Shown here: positions 1-5,185 of the stretch, in pieces
Layout: each line of letters starts with the position of its first letter
Position numbering within the stretch: the first letter of the stretch is position 1
NCBI GenBank assembly: GCA_964586055.1
Contig: CAZPFX010000017.1
Span: 1 to 18,578, forward strand
Direction of reading: 5' to 3'
DNA length: 18,578 nt
Source: UM-FILTER-42-14 sp964586055
GTDB lineage: Bacteria; Patescibacteriota; Microgenomatia; UBA1400; PJMF01
Position numbers and translations under genes: made by a program
The notes under the pieces: generated by a model
What the model was told of the DNA's origin: nothing
Seen by the model: only the letters and a program-made list of their open reading frames with translations
The model's database searches: none

Positions 1-59
1 TGATCTTGCAACCATATTAACACATTGTCATGTGCTAAAGGTTACAAGACCCTTAGTTA

Positions 60-97
60 TTGTTTTTAATACATTTGAAATGTACAATTGAATTGTA
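60..97 (+). promoter_or_regulatory. Promoter and palindromic operator of the Phd/RelE module
   Basis: A -10 box TACAAT lies at 83-88, with a weak -35 (TTGTTT, 60-65) at a 17-bp spacer. The ATG at 97 is only 8 nt after the -10 box, so the mRNA should be nearly leaderless. Two adjacent palindromes cover the -10 and the start: ACATTT-g-AAATGT (71-83) and TACAATT-g-AATTGTA (83-97). Both have perfect arms around a central G. By analogy with Phd/YefM modules they are probably the binding sites for autorepression by the antitoxin. Binding is inferred. Confidence 0.6.
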
Positions 98-345
98 TGA
101 AATTCGCAACAACCACAGCGCTACGAAATAACTTTTCCGCAAATCTAAGTCTCGTAGATGACACTAGAGATTATTTAATAGTAACCAAGCGCGGTAAACT
201 CAACTCTGCTCTCGTTAACATTGATTTTTTCGAGGAGTTACTTGAACTGGCCGATAAATCTTATGTCAAATCTATAAAAACAGCTCGTGAGGAATATGAA
301 AATGGTGATGTTTTCAGCCTCGAAGAGGTATTTTCTGACGCATGA
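97..345 (+). CDS. Phd/YefM-family antitoxin
   Basis: This 82-residue protein is probably the antitoxin of a type II module, neutralising the RelE-like protein encoded next to it and repressing its own promoter. The N-terminal half (residues 1-50) fits the Phd/YefM DNA-binding fold. It shows the usual pattern of an N-terminal strand, an 'ALRNNFSANL' helix, a 'DYLIVTKRGKLNSALVN' strand-turn-strand and then an 'FFEELLELA' helix. The acidic C-terminal tail (EEYENGDVFSLEEVF) is of the type that wraps the toxin. I chose ATG 97 over the upstream TTG at 88 because the -10 box and palindromes would otherwise lie in the coding region and the family starts near this Met. Its stop overlaps the toxin start (ATGA), indicating translational coupling. 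The family call is from pattern recognition. Confidence 0.8.
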   Translation: MKFATTTALRNNFSANLSLVDDTRDYLIVTKRGKLNSALVNIDFFEELLELADKSYVKSIKTAREEYENGDVFSLEEVFSDA

Positions 346-578
346 GTCTATTCACAGTTTTGTTCACAAGATCAGCAAAAAAAGATATCGACAAACTTGA
401 TTCGATCACTAAAAAGAGACTTAAGAAAAAACTAGAAATATATTCACAAGATCCACTCCCCTACAGCAAAAAACTCGTTAACTCAAAAGTTGGAGAGTAC
501 CGCTGGAGAATTGGCAATCATAGAGTGGTTTTTGATCTTGATCAAGATAAAAAACAAATAGTTGTGCTTAGAATTTGA
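342..578 (+). CDS. RelE/ParE-family toxin, C-terminally truncated by TGA
   Basis: RelE-like mRNA-cleaving toxins act on ribosome-bound mRNA. This 78-residue product matches the fold: an N-terminal strand with 'FTRSAKKDIDKL', helices through 'KRLKKKLEIY', then the core 'VGEYRWRIGNHRVVFDLD' and a final 'IVVLRI' strand. The family normally continues as Gly-His-Arg-x-x-Val-Tyr, a segment that carries catalytic or RNA-contacting residues. Here the frame reads LRI-TGA-HRKEVYGR-TAA (stop at 603-605), so a GGA-to-TGA change would explain the loss of the tail. The related toxin at 2684-2953 keeps the Gly (MGTHDQVY). The product is therefore likely inactive, or full length only if the TGA is read through. 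The start overlaps the antitoxin stop by 4 nt. No other frame damage is visible, which suggests a recent lesion or a sequencing error. Confidence 0.8.
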   Translation: MSLFTVLFTRSAKKDIDKLDSITKKRLKKKLEIYSQDPLPYSKKLVNSKVGEYRWRIGNHRVVFDLDQDKKQIVVLRI

Positions 579-610
579 CATCGCAAGGAAGTCTACGGAA
601 GATAAGATTT

Positions 611-1078
611 CTAAAAATCCCTCGGATTCTTCCCAATCTTAAATCTTGTCGGCTCATAGCCTTCAGCCTTAATATCAGGCACAATAAACTGAGCATGAAG
701 ATGAGCAATGGTTCCCGCGGAGTAATCAGTATCTCCAAATCGCATCGCGAAAGCGCCACCAAGGGCTTTATATTCTTGCTCTGCCCAACCAAAAATCTGG
801 ACTAGCTCTGCTCCCGCAGCTGGTGGCAGATCGTACAAATGCTCGACATGTGTTTTTAAAATCGCCAATAAATGCACTCTAGTATTCTTGTAAGGCCATT
901 TATTTGTGGTTAAAATCCAGTGCTCAGTTTCTTTAATAATCGCTGGTGTATGATATTTTTCTAAATTTTCTTTGCAAAAAGGACAGTGCCCTGCTGCGAT
1001 AATATCTTCCATGACTGCTTCTTGATCCTCAAAGCGCGCGTTACCGATATCAACGAATTTATTTTTTGGTTTGGACAT
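611..1078 (-). CDS. HIT-superfamily nucleotide hydrolase/transferase
   Basis: HIT proteins transfer or hydrolyse nucleoside monophosphates on an active-site histidine. In this 155-residue protein the motif is A-H126-L-H128-A-Q130-F. H128 is the expected nucleophile, but the third histidine of the HxHxH triad is glutamine, as in the GalT and Ap4A-phosphorylase branches. A Cys pair, C32-P-F-C35, near the N-terminus resembles the metal site of many HIT proteins. 'THVEHLYDLPPAAGAEL' is the usual helix leading to the core. It starts 3 nt after the PIN toxin gene stop, so it is probably the third gene of that operon. A GGAA sequence lies upstream of the start. The substrate cannot be told from sequence. 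Family call secure; branch inferred. Confidence 0.88.
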   Translation of the reverse strand: MSKPKNKFVDIGNARFEDQEAVMEDIIAAGHCPFCKENLEKYHTPAIIKETEHWILTTNKWPYKNTRVHLLAILKTHVEHLYDLPPAAGAELVQIFGWAEQEYKALGGAFAMRFGDTDYSAGTIAHLHAQFIVPDIKAEGYEPTRFKIGKNPRDF

Positions 1079-1081
1079 AAA

Positions 1082-1477
1082 TTAATTTCCTAAATACTTA
1101 TCTGCAATCTTTTTGAGCTTCCTGTCGAAAGTAAGCAGCGGAGCTTGTTTTTCTCTCGCTAGCCACAGATATGCAGCATCATAAAACGAAAGATTATATT
1201 TGCAACCAAGAGCCAATACTTCATGATCACTAACTGTAAACAAATCGATGCACAGATCGTCATAACTTCTAAAAAGCTTCAGCGCATCCTCTTTAGAGAG
1301 TCTACTTCTCAATACCGCTGATCGCAAAGAGTTGCCAACTTCAAATGTCAGCACTGCTGGAGCAAGTAATTCATAATCCTCAATTATCGCTTTTTGAAAA
1401 AATTCTTGAGACTCTTTTCGCTGCTCGTCTGGCATTAAATAAGCGATGATATATGAAGAATCTACAATGAACTGCAT
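1082..1477 (-). CDS. PIN-domain ribonuclease toxin (VapC-like)
   Basis: VapC-type toxins are Mg-dependent endoribonucleases that cut tRNA, rRNA or other RNA. This 131-residue protein starts MQFIVDSSYIIAYL, typical of a PIN domain, and shows the acidic set: Asp in 'VDSS', Glu in 'TFEVGNSL', Asp in 'SFYDAAYLWLA' and Asp in 'TFDRKL'. An upstream ATG in the same frame would give 20 extra residues overlapping the antitoxin gene. I prefer ATG 1477 because the domain begins there and it lies 4 nt after the antitoxin stop. The HIT gene follows 3 nt downstream. The catalytic set is complete, so the toxin looks intact. The RNA target is unknown. Confidence 0.88.
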   Translation of the reverse strand: MQFIVDSSYIIAYLMPDEQRKESQEFFQKAIIEDYELLAPAVLTFEVGNSLRSAVLRSRLSKEDALKLFRSYDDLCIDLFTVSDHEVLALGCKYNLSFYDAAYLWLAREKQAPLLTFDRKLKKIADKYLGN

Positions 1478-1481
1478 AGAA

Positions 1482-1748
1482 TTATTTTTTTCCCATATCC
1501 CGAAGCTCTTTAAATTCCTCAAAGGTAAGAGGGCCACCCTTCATTCTAGAACCAACTTCTTTCATAATCTGTAGCGCAGCCATTCGCCTGCGCTTTCTCT
1601 GTTCTTGAGCTGATTCTTTCTGGATGTATTGCATCTTCACGGCCTCCCTCACTAGATCCCCCACCGAAGTTTTTTGCTTCTTAGCAAGGCTAGAGAGCTG
1701 CGTCCACATCTCTTCTTCAAATAGTATATTGGTACGTTTACTTAACAT
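1482..1748 (-). CDS. Ribbon-helix-helix antitoxin of the PIN module
   Basis: This 88-residue basic protein is the likely cognate antitoxin of the PIN toxin 4 nt downstream. Its N-terminus (KRTNILFEEEMWTQLSSLAKKQKTSVGDLVREAVKMQY, here split as strand residues 4-9, helix 11-24, helix 28-41) fits the RHH DNA-binding fold with the usual 'TSVGDLVREA' second helix. The C-terminal half would bind and mask the toxin. The start ATG lies inside a perfect 10-bp inverted repeat that also contains the -10 box, so the protein probably represses its own transcription. Assignment of the fold rests on residue pattern; binding is inferred. Confidence 0.82.
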   Translation of the reverse strand: MLSKRTNILFEEEMWTQLSSLAKKQKTSVGDLVREAVKMQYIQKESAQEQRKRRRMAALQIMKEVGSRMKGGPLTFEEFKELRDMGKK

Positions 1749-1785
1749 GTGTAGGTAGTATACACATGTTTATTTTTTTGGTCAA
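1744..1785 (-). promoter_or_regulatory. Promoter and operator of the RHH/PIN/HIT operon
   Basis: Read on the minus strand, the promoter is TTGACC (1785-1780), a 17-bp spacer, then TATACT (1762-1757). The ATG at 1748 comes 8 nt later, so the transcript should be leaderless or nearly so. A perfect inverted repeat of AACATGTGTA (1744-1753) and TACACATGTT (1761-1770) with a 7-bp spacer covers the -10 box and the start codon. A repressor bound there would block RNA polymerase directly. The -35 box overlaps the stop codon of the upstream thymidylate synthase gene. Confidence 0.7.
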
Positions 1786-2681
1786 ATCGCGACCGGAATA
1801 CCCTTAATCCCTGGGTGCGGATTGTAATCCGAAAGCTCAAAATCAGTGTGTCTGAAAGAAAAAATATCATCAGTTTTCTTGGTTAATTTCATCGTTGGGA
1901 AAGGCCTCGGCTCTCTTTCAAGCATTTTCTCTACCGCTTCCATTTGATCTACATAAATATGCGCATCAGAAATAGTATGGACATATTCGTAGGGCTCAAG
2001 TCCTGTGACTTCAGCGATCATCATCAGAAGGGCTGCATACTGCACCATATTACTCGGTACCCCAATCGGCAGGTCGCCAGAGCGCTGGAACATATGTAAA
2101 GTCAATTTATTGCCATGAACGAGCAAGTGAATCCAGCCGTGACAAGGACAGACAACCACCTTCTGCGTCTTCCCCTTCCCCCTGATCGTGTACTGAGGAA
2201 TCCATGGGGAAATAAAGTGCGTTTTTAGATGTGGAAGCTCGCGAATTTGCTCGACGATATTTTGGAATTGATTATAAGTAGTCCCTTCGGCAGTCGGGAA
2301 ATCGTGGAAGGCTGCACCGTATGAACCTGGGCCAAGATCGCCTGTCTCAAGTCCACGCTTATGACACTTCTTCTCTGTCACCCATGATGACCACCAACTG
2401 ACTCCATACTTCTCTAGTTCAGCTTGCGTCCTTGCCCCATTCATGAAGGCAATAATCTCACCGAGTGCCTGTCGCCAAATCGTCACCGGCAGCCGCTCAC
2501 TCGTCTTCGGATCCATGTTTCGCTCCATGAGCATAGGAAAACCATTGGCGAGCTTAAACCGCATGGGTGGCAGGCCGACATAGCTAATCGTATCCGTCCC
2601 CGTCTGCGACTCCACCCTGGTTCCCTCATCAAGGATGAGTTGCAAGCGTTCTCGGTATTGGGTGTCGGGGGTCTTTTGCAT
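1782..2681 (-). CDS. thyA: Divergent thymidylate synthase (ThyA family)
   Basis: ThyA methylates dUMP to dTMP using methylene-tetrahydrofolate. The 299-residue protein keeps the nucleophile (P-C180-H181), 'QRSGDLPIGVPSN' (R200, S201, D203, N211), 'HTISDAHIYVD' (H235, D239, H241, Y243) and the C-terminal 'YNPHPGIKGIPVAI', needed for cofactor closure. Asn211 matches the residue that selects dUMP over dCMP. It is unusual elsewhere. The N-terminal phosphate-loop Arg (E. coli R21) aligns with Gln26. The partner-subunit Arg pair (R126/R127) aligns with Thr154-His155. About seven extra residues, several of them basic, lie between Trp160 and Cys180. The gene begins 2 nt after the RelE-like toxin stop and may also have its own promoter inside that toxin gene. 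No dihydrofolate reductase is in the window. Confidence 0.9.
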   Translation of the reverse strand: MQKTPDTQYRERLQLILDEGTRVESQTGTDTISYVGLPPMRFKLANGFPMLMERNMDPKTSERLPVTIWRQALGEIIAFMNGARTQAELEKYGVSWWSSWVTEKKCHKRGLETGDLGPGSYGAAFHDFPTAEGTTYNQFQNIVEQIRELPHLKTHFISPWIPQYTIRGKGKTQKVVVCPCHGWIHLLVHGNKLTLHMFQRSGDLPIGVPSNMVQYAALLMMIAEVTGLEPYEYVHTISDAHIYVDQMEAVEKMLEREPRPFPTMKLTKKTDDIFSFRHTDFELSDYNPHPGIKGIPVAI

Positions 2682-2683
2682 AA

Positions 2684-2953
2684 TTACTTTTTATATACTT
2701 GATCGTGTGTTCCCATGTCAAAAAAATAGTATGTACTATCTTCAACAAATAGCAACCGAATATTCATTGTCACAGATAAACTCCAAACGTCTTTTAATTT
2801 TCCCTCCAGCTTATGCACTCTGAGAGATGGGTGTTTTGGATCAGTCGAAAAAAGTTTTAACTGTTTTCTAATTTTCTGCAACAATCTTGCGTCTTTTTTT
2901 TGTAAACGGCGAAATTTTGATCGCAAAGAAGGGCTAACGCTAACTTCCTTCAT
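2684..2953 (-). CDS. RelE/YafQ-like mRNA interferase toxin
   Basis: This 89-residue basic protein fits the RelE/YafQ superfamily of translation-dependent mRNases. It shows 'SPSLRSKFRRLQKKDARLLQKIRKQLKLF' helices (residues 8-35), a 'HPSLRVHKLEGKLKDVWSLSV' core, 'MNIRLLFVED' and the C-terminal 'FFDMGTHDQVYKK', which has the conserved Gly-x-His...Val-Tyr ending. Compared with the toxin at 342-578, this one has an intact tail and should be active. The start overlaps the upstream antitoxin stop by 4 nt (ATGA). The thymidylate synthase gene begins 2 nt after its stop. Superfamily confident; subfamily uncertain. Confidence 0.85.
   Translation of the reverse strand: MKEVSVSPSLRSKFRRLQKKDARLLQKIRKQLKLFSTDPKHPSLRVHKLEGKLKDVWSLSVTMNIRLLFVEDSTYYFFDMGTHDQVYKK
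2690..2721 (-). promoter_or_regulatory. Candidate internal promoter for thyA
   Basis: Within the 3' end of the toxin gene, the minus strand has a perfect -35 TTGACA (2721-2716), an 18-bp spacer and TATATA (2697-2692). The thyA ATG at 2681 lies 10 nt beyond. A TATAAA at 2695-2690 is an alternative -10 (spacer 20). Such a promoter would free thyA from control by the upstream toxin-antitoxin promoter. It overlaps coding sequence, so chance occurrence is possible. Confidence 0.45.
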
Positions 2954-3204
2954 AAATTGTCAAAGAAATCATCAATATCATCTACCGCCACAGCTTGATC
3001 GCGTTCCAGAAGGGCTTGTTTGTATGATTTTTCTGTGCGCGCCGATGCTTTAAAAATTGGAACTTCGACATCTCTCACATCATTAATAATTAAATTTTTG
3101 ATGTAAGCAGACAAACTAAGACCATATTTCTCTGTCCTGGCTTGCATTAAGCCCTGAAGTTGAAGCGGCACTGTGACTCGTATTTGTGTTGATTGTGTCT
3201 GCAT
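2950..3204 (-). CDS. Ribbon-helix-helix antitoxin of the RelE-like module
   Basis: This 84-residue protein probably neutralises the RelE-like toxin downstream. Residues 1-40 show an RHH pattern: a 'STQIRVTVP' strand, a 'LQLQGLMQARTEKYG' helix and an 'LSLSAYIKNLIIND' helix. The acidic end (AVAVDDIDDFFDNL) is probably the toxin-binding tail. An in-frame ATG at 3270 would add 22 residues, but the promoter elements TTGAAA and TACAAT lie in that stretch, so I start at 3204, 7 nt after the -10 box. Its promoter faces that of the plus-strand RHH/PIN module, and the two share GACATA half-sites. Confidence 0.82.
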   Translation of the reverse strand: MQTQSTQIRVTVPLQLQGLMQARTEKYGLSLSAYIKNLIINDVRDVEVPIFKASARTEKSYKQALLERDQAVAVDDIDDFFDNL

Positions 3205-3211
3205 AAAGGCT

Positions 3212-3240
3212 ATTGTATGTCTATTATATGTCTTTTTCAA
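3212..3240 (-). promoter_or_regulatory. Promoter of the RHH/RelE(/thyA) operon
   Basis: Minus strand: TTGAAA (3240-3235), exactly 17 bp, then TACAAT (3217-3212), with the ATG at 3204 after 7 nt. Two copies of GACATA in direct orientation, 11 bp apart (3232-3227 and 3221-3216), occupy the spacer. That is about one helical turn, so they would lie on the same DNA face. They are likely repressor half-sites. Confidence 0.7.
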
Positions 3241-3255
3241 GACTAGAATTGATTT

Positions 3256-3290
3256 TTGACATACTGACATACATATGTCACAATGTTCCT
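3256..3290 (+). promoter_or_regulatory. Promoter and operator of the plus-strand RHH/PIN module
   Basis: A perfect -35 TTGACA (3256-3261) is followed by a 17-bp spacer and CACAAT (3279-3284). The ATG at 3291 lies 6 nt further on, predicting a leaderless mRNA. TGACATA occurs at 3257-3263 and 3265-3271, and TATGTCA at 3274-3280. The last two form a 7-bp palindrome with a 2-bp spacer. The repeats overlap both promoter boxes, as expected for an autorepressor site. Confidence 0.72.
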
Positions 3291-3527
3291 ATGCAAACAA
3301 CCGCACGCACCACGATGAGAATCGAACCAAATTTAAAAGACCAAATCCAAAGACTGGCCCAAAAGCAAAACATGTCCATGCAAGCTTTATGTAATCTTGC
3401 TCTGAGACAATATATTGATGTTGCTTCTAAAAAAAGAGCCAAGAAGATTGTCTTTCACTCCCACGACCTTGGAGTTCCTCTTGATAATCTCAACAGAGAT
3501 GACATCTACGATGATCCAAAGTTTTAG
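3291..3527 (+). CDS. Ribbon-helix-helix antitoxin (CopG/Arc type)
   Basis: This 78-residue protein is the likely antitoxin of the PIN toxin that follows. 'ARTTMRIEPNLKDQIQRLAQKQNMSMQALCNLALRQYI' (split here as strand 5-11, helix 13-25, helix 29-42) is a textbook RHH pattern. The acidic tail 'LDNLNRDDIYDDPKF' would contact the toxin. The in-frame upstream ATG (3213) is rejected because the promoter and operator lie between it and ATG 3291. The gene ends 13 nt before the preferred toxin start. Confidence 0.83.
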   Translation: MQTTARTTMRIEPNLKDQIQRLAQKQNMSMQALCNLALRQYIDVASKKRAKKIVFHSHDLGVPLDNLNRDDIYDDPKF

Positions 3528-3540
3528 AAAACACGAAGAT

Positions 3541-3957
3541 ATGATCTTAGTCGACTCAAATATTTTAATCTATGCGATCAATACTTCATCTCCAAAATCC
3601 AGTGAGGCGAGACGTTTTTTACAATCACACAGGTCAACATTATGCATTGCTCAACAAAATATTCTTGAGACGCTGCGCGTCATCACACACAACAACTTTC
3701 CAAACCCAATGAAGATTGATCAAGCATTGAAAGTCGTATTAGATATTGTTTCCAATTTTCCTATCATAACTCCATCAGCCGATACACTTGCTGTGTTTCT
3801 AGAACTAAGTCAAAAATACAATTTCACAGGAAAAATGCTCTTTGATGTTTATCTCGTTGCCACTGCGCTGGGCGATGGCATCAGAACCATCGCAACCGAT
3901 AATGAAAAAGACTTTAGGAAGTTTGAGCAGATTGAGGTGCTGAATCCGTTTAGATGA
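3541..3957 (+). CDS. PIN-domain ribonuclease toxin (VapC-like)
   Basis: This 138-residue PIN protein begins MILVDSNILIYAIN and shows Asp in 'LVDSN', Glu in 'NILETLRVI', Asp in 'MLFDVYLVATAL' and Asp in 'IATDNEKDF', the expected metal-binding set. It is probably an endoribonuclease held in check by the RHH protein encoded upstream. ATG 3541 places the first strand at the usual position. ATG 3511, in the same frame, would overlap the antitoxin gene by 17 nt and add ten residues without family likeness. It shares only general PIN features with the toxin at 1082-1477, so the two modules are not recent copies. It converges on the small membrane protein gene at 3967. Confidence 0.87.
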   Translation: MILVDSNILIYAINTSSPKSSEARRFLQSHRSTLCIAQQNILETLRVITHNNFPNPMKIDQALKVVLDIVSNFPIITPSADTLAVFLELSQKYNFTGKMLFDVYLVATALGDGIRTIATDNEKDFRKFEQIEVLNPFR

Positions 3958-3966
3958 ATCAGAGGC

Positions 3967-4452
3967 CTAGGCTTCCTTGTCTTCTAAATCAGATTCGATT
4001 CTTTTTAAATAAAGTTCCACTAGGCGCTTCAGCTGCATCAAAATAGTTGGATGATTATTTAAAGAGGTGGTAAATTGCTCGTACCAAAACCATTGCCCTT
4101 GATTTTCAGCAGCATAATATACAGTGATAAAAGAGCCACGAATATTTATTTTGACATCCTGAGTATTGTATGGCTGGATGTAAAATACATTTTTATCATA
4201 AGAAAAGTTAGATTTATTTTTCTCAGAAAAAATATCATCAACGATTAACTTCAATTGCTTGGCAAACTCCTCAATTACTTTTTTTCTTCGTAAATAGTCA
4301 CTAAGCTCTATTGCTGTGAAACAGATACTACTACCTACAAAAATGGCTAGAAGTCCTGTCCCAAGTGCTACAACTCTTCGCCGACTTAGATCCATCTCAT
4401 CATTGCACTCCTGAGATTGTCCATCTTCATTTAGTTCTAGAGTTGAACTCAT
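3967..4452 (-). CDS. Small membrane-anchored protein of unknown function
   Basis: I do not recognise this 161-residue protein. An acidic N-terminus (about 20 residues) is followed by 'DLSRRRVVALG' and a hydrophobic stretch (about residues 27-48), then 'YLRRKK', so one membrane helix is likely. The remainder (residues 55-161) alternates helix-like and aromatic strand-like segments, with 'GQWFWYEQF' in the middle and a charged C-terminal helix. The Ser-Arg-Arg-Arg before the helix resembles a Tat signal but lacks a clear cleavage site. The start at 4452 is supported by AGGTGGTG ending 6 nt before the ATG, a strong ribosome-binding site. It overlaps the end of nadE by 26 nt, so it is the last gene of that operon. 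Confidence 0.6.
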   Translation of the reverse strand: MSSTLELNEDGQSQECNDEMDLSRRRVVALGTGLLAIFVGSSICFTAIELSDYLRRKKVIEEFAKQLKLIVDDIFSEKNKSNFSYDKNVFYIQPYNTQDVKINIRGSFITVYYAAENQGQWFWYEQFTTSLNNHPTILMQLKRLVELYLKRIESDLEDKEA

Positions 4453-5185
4453 ACGGCACCACCTGTTTAAACTTCTGACTCTCTACTCTTCCAGCAACTT
4501 TTTCTACCAGTGATTTTTCAATCTTGCCACTCGCTACTATTTCATCAACCGTTCGCTTATTATCAATCAACTCAACCAAAACCTTATCTGCATCCTCGTA
4601 CGAAAAACCCATTTCCTCTTCGTCAGTCTGTCCACTCCACAACTCTGCCGACGGGGCTTTTTCGATAAACTCTAGTGGTAAGCCAAGCTCTCGAGCCAGC
4701 TCTCGTACCTGAGTTTTATAAAGAGTAGAAAGTGGCTCTATATCACTGGCTGCATCTCCAAATCTGGTGAAATAACCAAGGTGCTTCTCTGACTTATTTT
4801 CTGTACCACAGACAAGGGCGCCTAGCTCTTTTGCCAGATCAAAAACAACTATCATCCGACATCGCGCTTTAATATTTCCAAGACGCACGGGATCATCTAT
4901 TTGCAACTTTTCTTGAAAAGATTTCACAAAACTCTCGATATTTATCTCGCGAATATTTTCTTCCGGAATTTGGTTCCAGCCAATAATTCTCTTGGAGGCA
5001 TCAGTAGATTGATCCGCAAATGGCAACATGACTGGAAAAACGTTTTCAGAACCAAGGGCCTTGGTTAGCAGAGTTAAGGCGACTGACGAATCAATACCAC
5101 CAGAAACAGCAATAACTGCTTTTGTTTTCCCAGTCTGAGAAAATGTTTGGGAAATAAAGTTTGTGATGTTTGAGAGCTCAGACAT
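4427..5185 (-). CDS. nadE: NH3-dependent NAD+ synthetase
   Basis: NadE converts nicotinic acid adenine dinucleotide to NAD+ using ATP and an amide donor. The 252-residue protein has the PP-loop 'SGGIDSS' (28-34), 'GTENKSE', 'GYFTRFGDAASDIEPLSTLYKTQV' and 'KAPSAELWSGQTDEEEMGFSYEDAD', all hallmark segments. It has no nitrilase domain, so it should use free ammonia rather than glutamine. I start at ATG 5185 rather than 5236, since the longer form would run 59 nt into nadD and AGGG lies just before ATG 5185. It overlaps the end of nadD by 8 nt. NadD supplies its substrate, so the two genes give the last two steps of NAD synthesis. Confidence 0.95.
   Translation of the reverse strand: MSELSNITNFISQTFSQTGKTKAVIAVSGGIDSSVALTLLTKALGSENVFPVMLPFADQSTDASKRIIGWNQIPEENIREINIESFVKSFQEKLQIDDPVRLGNIKARCRMIVVFDLAKELGALVCGTENKSEKHLGYFTRFGDAASDIEPLSTLYKTQVRELARELGLPLEFIEKAPSAELWSGQTDEEEMGFSYEDADKVLVELIDNKRTVDEIVASGKIEKSLVEKVAGRVESQKFKQVVPYEFNSRTK

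Noticed and set aside
1..59. Possible end of an upstream gene at the window edge
   Set aside because: Only about 59 bases; no convincing frame or motif, AT-rich and probably intergenic.
576..578. TGA read as glycine (genetic code 25) because it falls at a conserved Gly
   Set aside because: TGA is a well-placed stop for the Phd antitoxin, the PIN toxin ending at 3957, thyA, nadD and def, several of them in overlapping start-stop junctions. A code change would run those genes into the next.
3955..3976. Small palindrome AGGCCTAGGC between the convergent genes as a terminator
   Set aside because: The stem is short and has no following T-run on either strand.
4375..4400. Tat signal peptide in the small membrane protein
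   Set aside because: Ser-Arg-Arg-Arg precedes a hydrophobic helix, but the twin-arginine consensus is incomplete, there is no cleavage site, and a positively charged segment follows; a simple membrane anchor is more likely.
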